This document shows, one piece after another, positions 14,034 through 22,386 of a stretch of DNA of 29,105 nucleotides. Each line of letters opens with the position of its first letter. Position 1 is the stretch's first letter. A program made the translations under genes and the position numbers. Source of the DNA: an uncultured Actinomycetes bacterium (GTDB lineage: Bacteria; Actinomycetota; Acidimicrobiia; Acidimicrobiales; Acidimicrobilacustridaceae); contig CALBSE010000050.1 of the NCBI GenBank assembly GCA_937927725.1, positions 1-29,105 of the forward strand, written 5' to 3'. Below the pieces are notes generated by a model that saw only the letters and a program-made list of their open reading frames with translations, did no database searches and was not told where the DNA came from.

Positions 14034-14831
14034 CTAGATGTCGTAGTCAACGACAACAGGAGCGTGATCGCTCCAGCGCGTGTCGTAGGAAGGTGCACGG
14101 TCGACTCGCGGATTCATTGCGAGCTTTGCAAGTTGCGGATTCACGATCTGATAATCGATGCGCCAGCCGGCGTCGTTATCGAAGGCCTTTCCTCGATACG
14201 ACCACCATGAGTAAGGCCCCGCATCGTCTGGAAACGCAGCGCGCACAACATCGACCCAGCCAAGTTCGTCGAACCAATTATCGAAATAGGCCTGTTCCTC
14301 GGGAAGGAATCCGGCGCACCCAATATTTCCTTTCCAATTCTTGAGGTCGGCCTCTCGGTGGGCGACGTTGAGGTCGCCTGTAAAGACAATGTGTCGACCG
14401 TCGTCACGGAGCTCGGTGAGTCGAGCGGTGGCGGCATCGAACCACGCGAGTTTCTCTTTCATCTTCTCGGGAGACGTTTCATCTCCGGTGTGGGCGTAAG
14501 CGGAGATGACGGTGAACGTTTTGCGTTTGCCCGTTTTAATATCGGCCTCGATCCATCGACCTTTGTCGGCGAACGAAACAGAGTGTTCGCCGCTTCGGGA
14601 ATCGGTAATCGGGAGGCGACTGGCAACGGCAACGCCGGCTCGACCTTTCACGGAGCATTCGGCGTGGACGATGTGCCATCCATCGCCCATGAGCCCGGCG
14701 ATGAGCTCGTCGGGGGCACGCACTTCCTGAAGGGTGACGACATCGGGCTGGGTCTCGGCCAGCCACTCGTTCATGCCTTTGCGGGATGCGGCCCGGAGGC
14801 CATTGACGTTGACGGTTGCGATTCTCAGCAC
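14034..14831 (-). CDS. xthA: Exodeoxyribonuclease III
   Basis: The 265-residue enzyme belongs to the exonuclease III/AP endonuclease family, which cuts DNA 5' to abasic sites and trims 3' blocking groups in base excision repair. It begins with the canonical LRIATVNVNGLRAA. Catalytic motifs are complete: LQEVRA with the metal-binding Glu36, AYAHTG near 111-116 (the usual YxPxG segment is varied), GDLNVAHRE with Asp153 and Asn155, GWRIDYQIV, and the terminal WSDHAPVVVDY with Asp255 and His256. Length matches the bacterial family. It stands alone on the minus strand, converging with the membrane protein gene and divergent from the small lipoprotein gene across a 60-base gap. Confidence 0.93.
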   Translation of the reverse strand: MLRIATVNVNGLRAASRKGMNEWLAETQPDVVTLQEVRAPDELIAGLMGDGWHIVHAECSVKGRAGVAVASRLPITDSRSGEHSVSFADKGRWIEADIKTGKRKTFTVISAYAHTGDETSPEKMKEKLAWFDAATARLTELRDDGRHIVFTGDLNVAHREADLKNWKGNIGCAGFLPEEQAYFDNWFDELGWVDVVRAAFPDDAGPYSWWSYRGKAFDNDAGWRIDYQIVNPQLAKLAMNPRVDRAPSYDTRWSDHAPVVVDYDI

Positions 14832-14891
14832 CCGATGATCGTGGCACGTTCCGGGTTCCGTTGGGGCCGTCTCGCTCGCTAGTCTCGGACC

Positions 14892-15113
14892 ATGACTTCA
14901 CGTGGAATCAAGGTGTTCATCGCTGCCCTCGCCCTGAGCGCTGCGGTAGTGGCAGGTTGCTCGAGCTCGAAGAAGCACCAGACCCCCATCACGGGCACGG
15001 TCCCGCCGACGACGATGGCCTCGACCACGACGACTGCGGCCGCATCAGGCTCGACCACCACGGTCATGGGCACGATGTCGGGCATGGCCAGCACCACCAC
15101 TGTCGCCAAGTAG
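14892..15113 (+). CDS. Small Thr-rich lipoprotein
   Basis: This 73-residue protein has a clear lipoprotein signal: a basic start (MTSRGIKVF), a hydrophobic core, and the lipobox VAGC placing the lipidated cysteine near residue 23. The mature part is only about 50 residues, rich in Thr, Ser and Met with no fold visible, like the disordered linkers of many acidimicrobial lipoproteins. No function can be assigned. A TAGTCT at 14880-14885 fits a -10 box, which would put transcription start at or next to the ATG, so the message may be leaderless. The BVMO gene follows 72 bases later on the same strand. Confidence 0.7.
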   Translation: MTSRGIKVFIAALALSAAVVAGCSSSKKHQTPITGTVPPTTMASTTTTAAASGSTTTVMGTMSGMASTTTVAK

Positions 15114-15185
15114 GTCCGCGCCGGGGTTCCCCGGTGTTCCTGACCGGAAGTGGCATCGGTCACGTTGATGGTGAAGAGTGTCGCC

Positions 15186-17132
15186 ATGGCGACCGAACGC
15201 AACCCTCACGCTGGCCTCCCGTTCACCGATGACGATGCGGCAATTGCCGCAGCACTTGAGGACGTCTGTGTCCCAGCGCTGATGTGCTCGATGGTGCATA
15301 TGACGGGTGATCCCTCATGGATTCGTGGCGAGATTCGGCCTCGTGTGGCGATCCTCAATAACTACGAAAGTGGCCTGACGGCCGAAGAGCGGGCCGAGAT
15401 CCGTTCTCGTGCCGTACCCGTCATTGCGCAATGGCGCGATGCAGGCTGCCCAGAACCTCAGGTGCCCTCACCAGAACTCGTCAAGGAACTGATGGATTTC
15501 ATGGCGGCCGCGCCGGTGGATCCTGCGGTCGTGCCGATGTTTGCCGACGACCTTCATTTCGATGGTGCTGACAGTGGGGCGATCACGTGGAAGGACGAAA
15601 TTCCCGCAGAGGTTCGCAACGCGTTCCATGTTGTGGTGATCGGCTGCGGCGAGTCGGGTCTCTTGACGGGCATTCGTCTCGATCAAGCGGGAATTCCCTA
15701 CACGATCGTTGAAAAGACTGATGGCCCCGGCGGTACGTGGCGAGACAATCGCTACCCCGGAGCTCGTGTCGACATTGGCAGTCACTTCTATTGCTATTCG
15801 TTCGAACCCGCCGACCATTGGAGCGAATACTTCTGCCGACAGCCCGAACTGCGTGCGTACTTTGAGCGCGTGATGCGCAAATACCGCGTTGATGAAAAGT
15901 GTCGCTTCAATACCGAGGTGACGAAGGCGACCTGGAATGAAGCGACCGCAACATGGTCGGTTGAGGTGCGCACGCCTGATGGTGGGACGGACGTTATTGA
16001 GGCAAACGCTGTTGTGAGCGGCACCGGCGCACTTAATGCTCCGAGGATGCCCGACATTCCCGGCATGGAGGAGTTCAACGGACCGTCGTTCCATTCGGCT
16101 CGTTGGCCCGATGGCCTTGATTTGGCTGGCAAACGCGTTGCTCAAATCGGTGCCGGTGCTAGCGGATTCCAAATCTCACCAACCATCGCCGATGAAGTTG
16201 CACATCTCGACATCTATCAGCGCACTGCGCAATGGATGTTCCCAAATATGAACTATCACCGTGAAGTTCCACAAGGTGATGTTTGGGCAATGCGTCATCT
16301 TCCGTTTTATGCGCGCTGGTTCCGTTTCCTGATGTTCTATCCAGCATCGGGCTTGAGCATCGAGGGATCACGAGTCGATCCGAATTGGCACGACCCTGAA
16401 GGTCGTTCAATCAGTCAGGCAAGTTTCGAACGCCGAACGATTTTTGAAAACTGGATCACGTCGCATCTTGAAGGTCGACCTGATCTCGTCGAGAAATCAA
16501 TGCCGCACTACCCGCCGTCGGCAAAGCGCATGCTTCAAGACAACGGGTCGTGGTTGAAATGCTTGATGAAGCCGAATGTCGAACTCATTAAGACCGGAAT
16601 CGAGCGGGTTACTGCCGATGGCGTCGTCACCGAAGATGGCGAATTTCGACCTGCTGATGTGGTCATCTACGCAACGGGCTTCCGTCATAACGATTACTTG
16701 TTCCCCATGACCATCATCGGTCGCGACGGAATCAACCTTCGTGAACAATTTGGCGACGAGCCAACGGCATATCTCGGAATTTCGATCCCGAACTTTCCGA
16801 ATCTGTTCTGTCTGTACGGTCCGGGAACGAACCTTGCTCATGGGGCCAGCCTCATTTTCCAGTCGGAATGCCAAGTGAATTACGTGATGAGCGCAATCCA
16901 CGAGCTTCTCGCTACTGGTCATCGCTCCATGGAGCCCAAACTTGAAGTGCACGACAAGTACGTCGAGGTCTACGAGTCAGAGATCAATCAAATGGTTTGG
17001 GCTCACCCGACGGTGAAGCATTCTCATTTCAAGAACAAGGACGGAAAGATCTACACCCTTTCGCCGTGGCCAATTCCTGACTATTGGGAATGGACGCGAA
17101 AGATCAACGCTTATGAGTACGACTTTGCCTGA
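15186..17132 (+). CDS. Flavin-dependent Baeyer-Villiger monooxygenase (HAPMO-like)
   Basis: The 648-residue protein should insert one oxygen of O2 next to a ketone, making an ester or lactone, using FAD and NADPH. After an N-terminal extension of about 145 residues come the FAD motif VVIGCGESG (about 149-157) and GPGGTWRDNRYPGARVD, the family fingerprint FNGPSFHSARW (297-307, fitting FxGxxxHxxxW), and the NADPH motif IGAGASG (321-327). An ATGF-type segment (YATGFRHNDYL) follows. The extension and length match 4-hydroxyacetophenone monooxygenase rather than the roughly 540-residue cyclohexanone enzymes. The start at ATG 15186 has AAGAG seven bases upstream; earlier in-frame GTG 15150 and ATG 15168 lack this. 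Its last 20 bases overlap the LOG gene, suggesting co-transcription. Physiological substrate is unknown. Confidence 0.9.
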   Translation: MATERNPHAGLPFTDDDAAIAAALEDVCVPALMCSMVHMTGDPSWIRGEIRPRVAILNNYESGLTAEERAEIRSRAVPVIAQWRDAGCPEPQVPSPELVKELMDFMAAAPVDPAVVPMFADDLHFDGADSGAITWKDEIPAEVRNAFHVVVIGCGESGLLTGIRLDQAGIPYTIVEKTDGPGGTWRDNRYPGARVDIGSHFYCYSFEPADHWSEYFCRQPELRAYFERVMRKYRVDEKCRFNTEVTKATWNEATATWSVEVRTPDGGTDVIEANAVVSGTGALNAPRMPDIPGMEEFNGPSFHSARWPDGLDLAGKRVAQIGAGASGFQISPTIADEVAHLDIYQRTAQWMFPNMNYHREVPQGDVWAMRHLPFYARWFRFLMFYPASGLSIEGSRVDPNWHDPEGRSISQASFERRTIFENWITSHLEGRPDLVEKSMPHYPPSAKRMLQDNGSWLKCLMKPNVELIKTGIERVTADGVVTEDGEFRPADVVIYATGFRHNDYLFPMTIIGRDGINLREQFGDEPTAYLGISIPNFPNLFCLYGPGTNLAHGASLIFQSECQVNYVMSAIHELLATGHRSMEPKLEVHDKYVEVYESEINQMVWAHPTVKHSHFKNKDGKIYTLSPWPIPDYWEWTRKINAYEYDFA

Positions 17133-17877
17133 TTCAAAGCGTTTCTTTGGTTCTACGAGCGAGTCCATCTTTCTCCGAGGTCCGCGACTTCGGCGCCATG
17201 AACTTGGAACGATCGTTCGAGTTGCGAGCGAGTTCTTGCGAGGATTTCGAAAACTTCACTTCGTCGGTCCGTGCGTCACCGTCTTCGGTTCAGCACGAAT
17301 ACCGGAAACAGAGCCGGCATACGTTGCTGCGCGGGCGGTCGCAGCACGTTTGGGTGAAATGGGATTCACGATCATGACCGGCGGCGGTCCCGGAATCATG
17401 GAAGCAGGGAATCGCGGTGCCAAGGACGTGGGCGCCACCAGTGTCGGTTGCACGATCGAATTGCCCCAGGAGCAGTCCTCGAATCCGTATCTTGACGTCG
17501 AAGTCTCGTTCGAACATTTCTTCGTGCGAAAAGTGATGCTGGTGAAGTACTCCTACGCCTTTGTCGTTGGGCAGGGGGGATTCGGAACCGGCGATGAAAT
17601 GTTCGAAGCATTAACGCTCATTCAGACGGGGAAGATCGAGCAGTTCCCCGTGGTGCTTTTGGGAGTGGGGTACTGGTCGGATCTCGTTGGTCAGATTGAG
17701 GAAATGGTCAAGGCCGGGATGATTTCCCGGTCGGATCTCGATCTCTTGATGGTGACCGATGATCCCGACGAGGCCGCCGAGTACATCAACGATCATGCGG
17801 TTCAGCAGTTCAAGATTGGTGACAGGTTGCGGCCGCTGCGGGTGCTCGGTGAAGCGCCCCAAAGCGGGAATGCCTGA
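17113..17877 (+). CDS. LOG-family Rossmann-fold protein (nucleoside monophosphate phosphoribohydrolase-like)
   Basis: The 254-residue protein belongs to the TIGR00730/LOG group. Some members hydrolyse cytokinin riboside monophosphates or AMP to base and ribose phosphate. Visible motifs are VFGSARIPE near 57-65, TGGGPGIMEAGNRGA near 89-103, the FFVRK pair with Arg139/Lys140, and GGFGTGDE near 155-162 with catalytic Glu162. The usual PGGxGTxxE has Gln in place of the first Pro; the catalytic Arg and Glu remain, so activity is plausible. It carries about 50 extra N-terminal residues, as in longer bacterial homologues. The ATG at 17113 lies inside the end of the BVMO gene (20-base overlap), so the two are translationally linked. 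The true substrate in this bacterium is unknown. Confidence 0.9.
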   Translation: MSTTLPDSKRFFGSTSESIFLRGPRLRRHELGTIVRVASEFLRGFRKLHFVGPCVTVFGSARIPETEPAYVAARAVAARLGEMGFTIMTGGGPGIMEAGNRGAKDVGATSVGCTIELPQEQSSNPYLDVEVSFEHFFVRKVMLVKYSYAFVVGQGGFGTGDEMFEALTLIQTGKIEQFPVVLLGVGYWSDLVGQIEEMVKAGMISRSDLDLLMVTDDPDEAAEYINDHAVQQFKIGDRLRPLRVLGEAPQSGNA

Positions 17878-17908
17878 GGCTTCTGGGTTGAAGCGGGACC
17901 AACGTCCT

Positions 17909-17931
17909 GCCCACTGACCGTGAATGTGGGC
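17909..17931. terminator. Weak hairpin after LOG gene
   Basis: GCCCAC and GTGGGC form a 6-bp stem with an 11-base loop, 32 bases after the LOG stop. No T-tract follows. It may end the BVMO-LOG transcript or be incidental. Confidence 0.25.
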
Positions 17932-17993
17932 CTCGGATGGGGCAGACTGAAGGTCACGACCTCGCACTCGAGGCGTTCCTTAGACGGGTAGTC

Positions 17994-19277
17994 ATGAACA
18001 TCCTGGTGATTGGAGCAGGTGGTGTCGGCGCCTCGATGGCGTCCATCGCTGAAGACCGTTCCTTCTTCTCATCGTTCACACTTGCCGATATTTCGGTTGA
18101 GTCTGCACAGCGAGCGATTGATGAACTCGATGATCCTGGGCGGTTCCGCGCTGCTCGAGTCGATGCTCGTAATGAAGCCGACATCGTTGCTCTGATTGCC
18201 GAGACGAATGCCGACATCGTCGTGAACGCGTGCGACCCACGTCTCAACGAACCGATCTTCAATGCGTGTTTCACTGCGGGCACGAACTATCTCGACATGG
18301 CGATGAACCTGAGTGAGCCACACGCCACCGATCCGTACAACCAGGTTGGTGTTCCACTTGGCGCTGCACAGCTTGCCGCCGACCAAGCGTGGCGAGACAA
18401 AGGCCTGCTGGCGATCGTTGCCATGGGTGTTGAGCCCGGCCTTTCTGACATTTTTGCTCGCTACGCCGCCGACCATCTCTTCGACACGATCGATGAAATC
18501 GGAATCCGCGATGGTTCCAACCTTTCGATCGACGGCTACGACTTCGCTCCGACGTTCTCCATCTGGACGACGATCGAAGAGTGTCTGAACCCGCCACTTA
18601 TTTGGGAAAAGAAGCGGGGCTTCTACACCACCGAATGTTTTAGCGAGCCCGAGGTTTTCAACTTCCCTGCGGGTATTGGCCCGATTGAATGCGTCAACGT
18701 TGAGCACGAAGAGGTCCTGCTCGTTCCTCGCGAAGTCGACTGTGAGCGTGTGACGTTTAAGTACGGGCTTGGCGCCGAATTCATCGACTGGTTGAAGACC
18801 TTCGCGTATTTGGGCTTGGACTCAACCGAAAAAATCAAAGTTGGTGACGCCATGGTGGCGCCACGCGATGTTCTTGCGTCGTTGCTCCCGAACCCTGCCG
18901 AACTTGGCCATCTGATGCACGGAAAAACATGTGCAGGTACATGGGTGCGCGGAACGTTCGATGGTGCGCAACGAGAGGTGTACCTCTACCACGTCGCCGA
19001 TAACGAAACGACAATGCGCGACTGGGGTTCGCAGGCAGTGTTGTGGCAAACGGCCATTTGCCCGGTTGTCGCGATCGAACTTCTCGCGAGTGGTGGTTGG
19101 GTTGGCACTGGCGTTCGCGGCGCCGAAGCATTCGATGCTGCCCGATACCTCAATCTGCTGGGCGAGTACGGCTCGCACCACGGCATTCTCGAAATGGGTC
19201 CGGGTCTCTGGCCGAGCCCGAAGTCAACGGGCCAGCCGGGCTGGGACCGTCCCGTGAAGCGGGCCATCAAGCCATAA
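17994..19277 (+). CDS. Saccharopine dehydrogenase-like NAD(P) oxidoreductase
   Basis: The 427-residue protein starts at its dinucleotide-binding motif MNILVIGAGGVGASMAS, as saccharopine-dehydrogenase-family enzymes do. It continues with an acidic second strand (LADISVESAQ), DADIVVNACDPRLNEPIF and TNYLDMAM, a run conserved in saccharopine and carboxynorspermidine dehydrogenases, then MGVEPGLSDIFARYA. The family forms or splits secondary amines between an amino acid and an aldehyde or keto acid. Without other lysine or polyamine genes nearby, the substrate remains open. I chose ATG 17994 because it places the Rossmann motif at the start; a reading from 17937 adds 19 residues not expected in the family. 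It converges on the serine hydrolase gene with nine bases between stops. Confidence 0.87.
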   Translation: MNILVIGAGGVGASMASIAEDRSFFSSFTLADISVESAQRAIDELDDPGRFRAARVDARNEADIVALIAETNADIVVNACDPRLNEPIFNACFTAGTNYLDMAMNLSEPHATDPYNQVGVPLGAAQLAADQAWRDKGLLAIVAMGVEPGLSDIFARYAADHLFDTIDEIGIRDGSNLSIDGYDFAPTFSIWTTIEECLNPPLIWEKKRGFYTTECFSEPEVFNFPAGIGPIECVNVEHEEVLLVPREVDCERVTFKYGLGAEFIDWLKTFAYLGLDSTEKIKVGDAMVAPRDVLASLLPNPAELGHLMHGKTCAGTWVRGTFDGAQREVYLYHVADNETTMRDWGSQAVLWQTAICPVVAIELLASGGWVGTGVRGAEAFDAARYLNLLGEYGSHHGILEMGPGLWPSPKSTGQPGWDRPVKRAIKP

Positions 19278-19286
19278 GGGTTTGAT

Positions 19287-20540
19287 TCAGCGACCGTATG
19301 TCGTTGTTTGCGTAGAGGTCTGAGGGACACCCAGATTGTCCAGCGCGGCCCACACCCAATGCATTTCGCGTTGCGATTCGGGTACGGCAACGTCGGAGCC
19401 GCGTTGATCGAAGACGAAAATGATTCCGTAGCCGTTTCGTGATCGGTCGACCCACGGGTAGAAGCCGTACGCCCCGTTGCCGCTCGTGATGACACCAGTG
19501 TCATCAGTCGTCGTGACGTCGCGCCAGGTTCCCAATCCGTAGGTGGGGATGCCCGTTGTTTGCACCGCGGAATCGCCACTCGTGTTCAAACCCTTGACGG
19601 AATCGGTCTCCATTTCAAGAACCGAATGTTCGGTGAGAACCTGAACTCCATTGAGTTGGCCACGATTGAAGATCATCTGCACGAATTTCGCGTAGTCGTT
19701 CATCGTCGATTCTGCTGATGCCGCAGGAACAGGATTCGACTCGGTGGGGTAATAGTTGCCATCGAATCGGGTGTGGATCATTCCGAGTGGATTCGCAATT
19801 CGTGACTCGAAGGCTTTTTCAAACGATTGCCCCGTGACTACTTCGATAACGCGCCCAGCAACCGAGAAGCCGGTATTGCCGTAGGAAAACTTCGTTCCAG
19901 TTATGTAGGCCGGTTTCTGTGCGGCGACTGTTCGCACGCACTGCTCAAGAGTGTGCTGTTCTTCCCAAATGCAACCTGCCTGAGCAATTCCCGATGTATG
20001 TGAAAGCAACTGACGAATCGAGGCATTTCCGGTGGCGCCGGTGAACTCGGGGAGAAACTTCGACACTGGATCGTCGAGTGACACTTTTCCATCGTCAACG
20101 AGCGTCATCATCGTGGCTGCGGTGAGCCACTTACTTGCCGAGGCGATGGGAATCACGGTTTCATCGGTGTACTTCCCATACACCGTGTTTCGGTACTCGG
20201 TGCCATTCGCCACGACAAGTAGTCCGGCGCCGTCGAGCCCTTCGCTATCGACGCGAGAATTCATCGCTTCGTCGATTTCAGCGAACGTTTTCAGTGTCGA
20301 TGCTGAAACGGTGTGACTCGAGGACCCGCAGCTCGCGGCAGCGACCGCGACAAGTGCGATGAAGGACGCAATCCGTAAAAGGGATCCGAATGGTTGGCGG
20401 TAAAAAGACTGGGTGTGAATGACGCGAGTCTTACCGCTCGTGCGCGTTACGAAGTGGCGCTCGTCGCCATCGGTGTGGTGGGAGCCGTTGTCGGCGCCGT
20501 AGTGCTCGTCGTAGATGCGCTTCCGGGCAGGATCGGACAT
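19287..20540 (-). CDS. Lipoprotein serine hydrolase, class C beta-lactamase fold
   Basis: The 417-residue product belongs to the serine beta-lactamase-like hydrolases, which include penicillin-binding esterases and carboxypeptidases. The SxxK motif is in PIASASKWLTAATM, the Y-x-N motif in FSYGNTGFSVAG, and LLSHTSGI is typical of the group. A hydrophobic segment ending ASC (about 20320-20370) looks like a lipoprotein signal, so the enzyme is probably anchored outside the membrane. The only ATG, GTG or TTG upstream of that signal is ATG 20540, leaving about 50 residues before the signal and a 94-base overlap with the preceding gene. That is unusual; a non-standard start nearer the signal (an ATT or CTT) or a sequence error is possible. 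Substrate unknown. Confidence 0.85.
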   Translation of the reverse strand: MSDPARKRIYDEHYGADNGSHHTDGDERHFVTRTSGKTRVIHTQSFYRQPFGSLLRIASFIALVAVAAASCGSSSHTVSASTLKTFAEIDEAMNSRVDSEGLDGAGLLVVANGTEYRNTVYGKYTDETVIPIASASKWLTAATMMTLVDDGKVSLDDPVSKFLPEFTGATGNASIRQLLSHTSGIAQAGCIWEEQHTLEQCVRTVAAQKPAYITGTKFSYGNTGFSVAGRVIEVVTGQSFEKAFESRIANPLGMIHTRFDGNYYPTESNPVPAASAESTMNDYAKFVQMIFNRGQLNGVQVLTEHSVLEMETDSVKGLNTSGDSAVQTTGIPTYGLGTWRDVTTTDDTGVITSGNGAYGFYPWVDRSRNGYGIIFVFDQRGSDVAVPESQREMHWVWAALDNLGVPQTSTQTTTYGR

Positions 20541-22258
20541 CCGTTGTCATCGAAGGTGATGCCGCCTCGGTCGATCGGGCCGTTCGGGGGCACTCCAGGT
20601 CCAGTGCCTGGTTGCCGCTGCGGTTGCTGTCCGCTTCCGGGCGGGGCGCCACCTTGGGGCATTTGAGGAAGGTTGGGGCATTTTGACGGGTCGAAGTGTC
20701 CGAAGTCGCCTGGTCCGGTTTGGCCCCCTGGATCTCTGTTGCCGTCGGGGCCAACCATCGAACCCCGGCCACCACCCATGGACATTGATGCCCACTGGCT
20801 ATTGACCGTGTTGATGAACTCATGACCACCGAAGGCAAAGAGGGCAATCAGGGCAACCACGCCGATGACTGCGGGCATGCGGGTGAAGAGCCACGCAACG
20901 AGCAAGGCGATAGCGCCGAGTGCAGGGAGATAGAAGCGAACAGTGCTGTAGACCGGTTGTGACATTCCACCCATGGCAGGTCCGCCTCCGGCGCCGAAGC
21001 TGGGGGCTCCACCAGCTCGACCTCCGCCGAAGCCGCCGCCAAGGTTGGCGGTCCATTCATACGCCGAGTACATCACCCATGTTGCGGCCCATGAGATGGC
21101 GAGGAAACTTCCGATCCAGCGATCGACCGTCGCAGGGGAAGGACCGATGGGCTGTTCGGTGGCTGTGAGCGCCGTGGGTTCGCCGGTGTTGTCAGTGTTG
21201 GCTGTGTCGGCTTTGTCGACCACTAGAGATTTTGCCGAACGACTTCGAATCGCATGAATGATCTGCACAGCAATCATCACGGCGATTGCGGCGAGTCCGA
21301 CAACAAAGACTGGCATTGCCTGCCAAAGTCGACCAGGCATGATGCGCAAATTTGGTGAGATTGCGCTCGTTGAAAACTGCACGGTGCTCGCGTTGTAGCC
21401 CGTTGAAAATGGTCCGTCGAAATAGACCGCGTTATAAGCAAGCGACGCAAGGATCGGGGGAAGCGAGGCGATCGCCCACCACACAAGTGTCGACCAACCA
21501 AGTTTCCACTTGGGTCGGAGACAGACGATCAGAGCAAAAACTGCCGCAACCCCGAGTACCGCAGCACTCGTGTATCGGACGGAGACGGCAAGACCGAAGG
21601 AGAAGAAGGCCAGAGCGCCGACGATCGTCCGGAGACGGCGGGATCGATCAAGAGCAACGACACTCCAAATGAGTAGTCCAAGGCCGGCGGCGATGAGCGA
21701 CGCATCGGTAAACGTCGGCATCGTTGATCTCCATGCCATCACCATTGCGAGAGCAGTTGAACAGTACGCGCCTACTGCGAATGTTCCTCCCCAACGGCCA
21801 AGCCAACGTCGCGCACCGAACCACATCGCAAGACATGCGAGTGCGCCATAGAAGAGGGGAGCGAGACGAAGCGCGCCTGCTTCATCAAAGCCAACGGCGA
21901 GGAATGGGTAGCCCGGGTTCTTTTCGCTGACCCATGAGCCGTCATCGTTTTGATGCCACTGCATGATTCCGCCGCCTGAAGACGACTGCTGAAGTTTCAG
22001 AGCGAGAGCGTCGTATTGCTCTTGGCTGAGCGAAATATTTCCTTCTTCAAGGGCAGCGATTGATGCCCGGTAGGCGTAGGGGTCAGGCTCGATCATTTTC
22101 TGGGTCTGGCTCAGCACGAGTGCCGAAAACGCAACAAAAAACAGGACCGCAATGATCGCCGGGAGCCACTTCATGGTGAACTCACGTGGAGTTGCGCGAG
22201 AAGCCGATGGCGGAGTCCCTGCGATCGTTTCGTCCGCAGGGATGGTGGGGTTCGTCAA
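20447..22258 (-). CDS. GT-C-like glycosyltransferase membrane protein with Gly/Pro-rich inserts
   Basis: The 603-residue protein has a first helix after about 30 polar residues, then an external acidic segment EPDPYAYRASIAALEEG. That is the layout of GT-C (ArnT/PMT-like) enzymes, whose first loop carries the catalytic Asp or Glu. About ten or more helices follow. A Gly-rich insert (about 405-430, GGGFGGGRAGG) separates two late helices. The last 110 residues form a Gly/Pro/Gln-rich tail with two CPxLP motifs (CPNLP, CPILP) and a Thr/Ser/Ala end. Sugar transfer from a polyprenyl carrier to protein or glycan is plausible, but family membership rests on layout only. The TTG at 22258 has GGAG six bases upstream; ATG 22174 is an alternative. 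It is divergent from the alpha/beta hydrolase. Confidence 0.65.
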   Translation of the reverse strand: MTNPTIPADETIAGTPPSASRATPREFTMKWLPAIIAVLFFVAFSALVLSQTQKMIEPDPYAYRASIAALEEGNISLSQEQYDALALKLQQSSSGGGIMQWHQNDDGSWVSEKNPGYPFLAVGFDEAGALRLAPLFYGALACLAMWFGARRWLGRWGGTFAVGAYCSTALAMVMAWRSTMPTFTDASLIAAGLGLLIWSVVALDRSRRLRTIVGALAFFSFGLAVSVRYTSAAVLGVAAVFALIVCLRPKWKLGWSTLVWWAIASLPPILASLAYNAVYFDGPFSTGYNASTVQFSTSAISPNLRIMPGRLWQAMPVFVVGLAAIAVMIAVQIIHAIRSRSAKSLVVDKADTANTDNTGEPTALTATEQPIGPSPATVDRWIGSFLAISWAATWVMYSAYEWTANLGGGFGGGRAGGAPSFGAGGGPAMGGMSQPVYSTVRFYLPALGAIALLVAWLFTRMPAVIGVVALIALFAFGGHEFINTVNSQWASMSMGGGRGSMVGPDGNRDPGGQTGPGDFGHFDPSKCPNLPQMPQGGAPPGSGQQPQRQPGTGPGVPPNGPIDRGGITFDDNGCPILPGSASTTSTTAPTTAPTTPMATSATS

Positions 22259-22306
22259 GGCGGTCTCCGGAGTCCTGCTCGATGGCCGCCATCTTCCTAG
22301 TCCATG

Positions 22307-22367
22307 AAGGTGAGAAGGGGGTGAGACCTGTCCTCTTCATGGCGGTTACTCACCGGGTTCTCACCTT
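22307..22367. promoter_or_regulatory. Large inverted repeat of GGTGAG motifs (candidate operator)
   Basis: AAGGTGAGAAGGGGGTGAG (22307-22325) and CTCACCGGGTTCTCACCTT (22349-22367) are 19-base arms matching as an inverted repeat at 16 of 19 positions; only the central three bases differ. Each arm itself holds GGTGAG twice, nine or ten bases apart, giving four half-sites. They lie in the 128-base divergent gap between the GT-C-like gene (22258, -) and the hydrolase (22387, +). This is the layout of a binding region for a dimeric or cooperative regulator controlling both genes. A 23-base loop makes an RNA hairpin possible too. Confidence 0.55.
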
Positions 22368-22386
22368 GTTCGGGCATCCTTTTGCG

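Noticed and set aside
17937..17993. Saccharopine-dehydrogenase-like start at 17937
   Set aside because: The Rossmann motif normally starts at residue 2-5 in this family, which ATG 17994 provides.
22186..22386. Alpha/beta hydrolase start at 22186
   Set aside because: The extension would run through the divergent promoter and the GGTGAG dyad and overlap the start of the opposite gene; ATG 22387 precedes a proper signal anchor.
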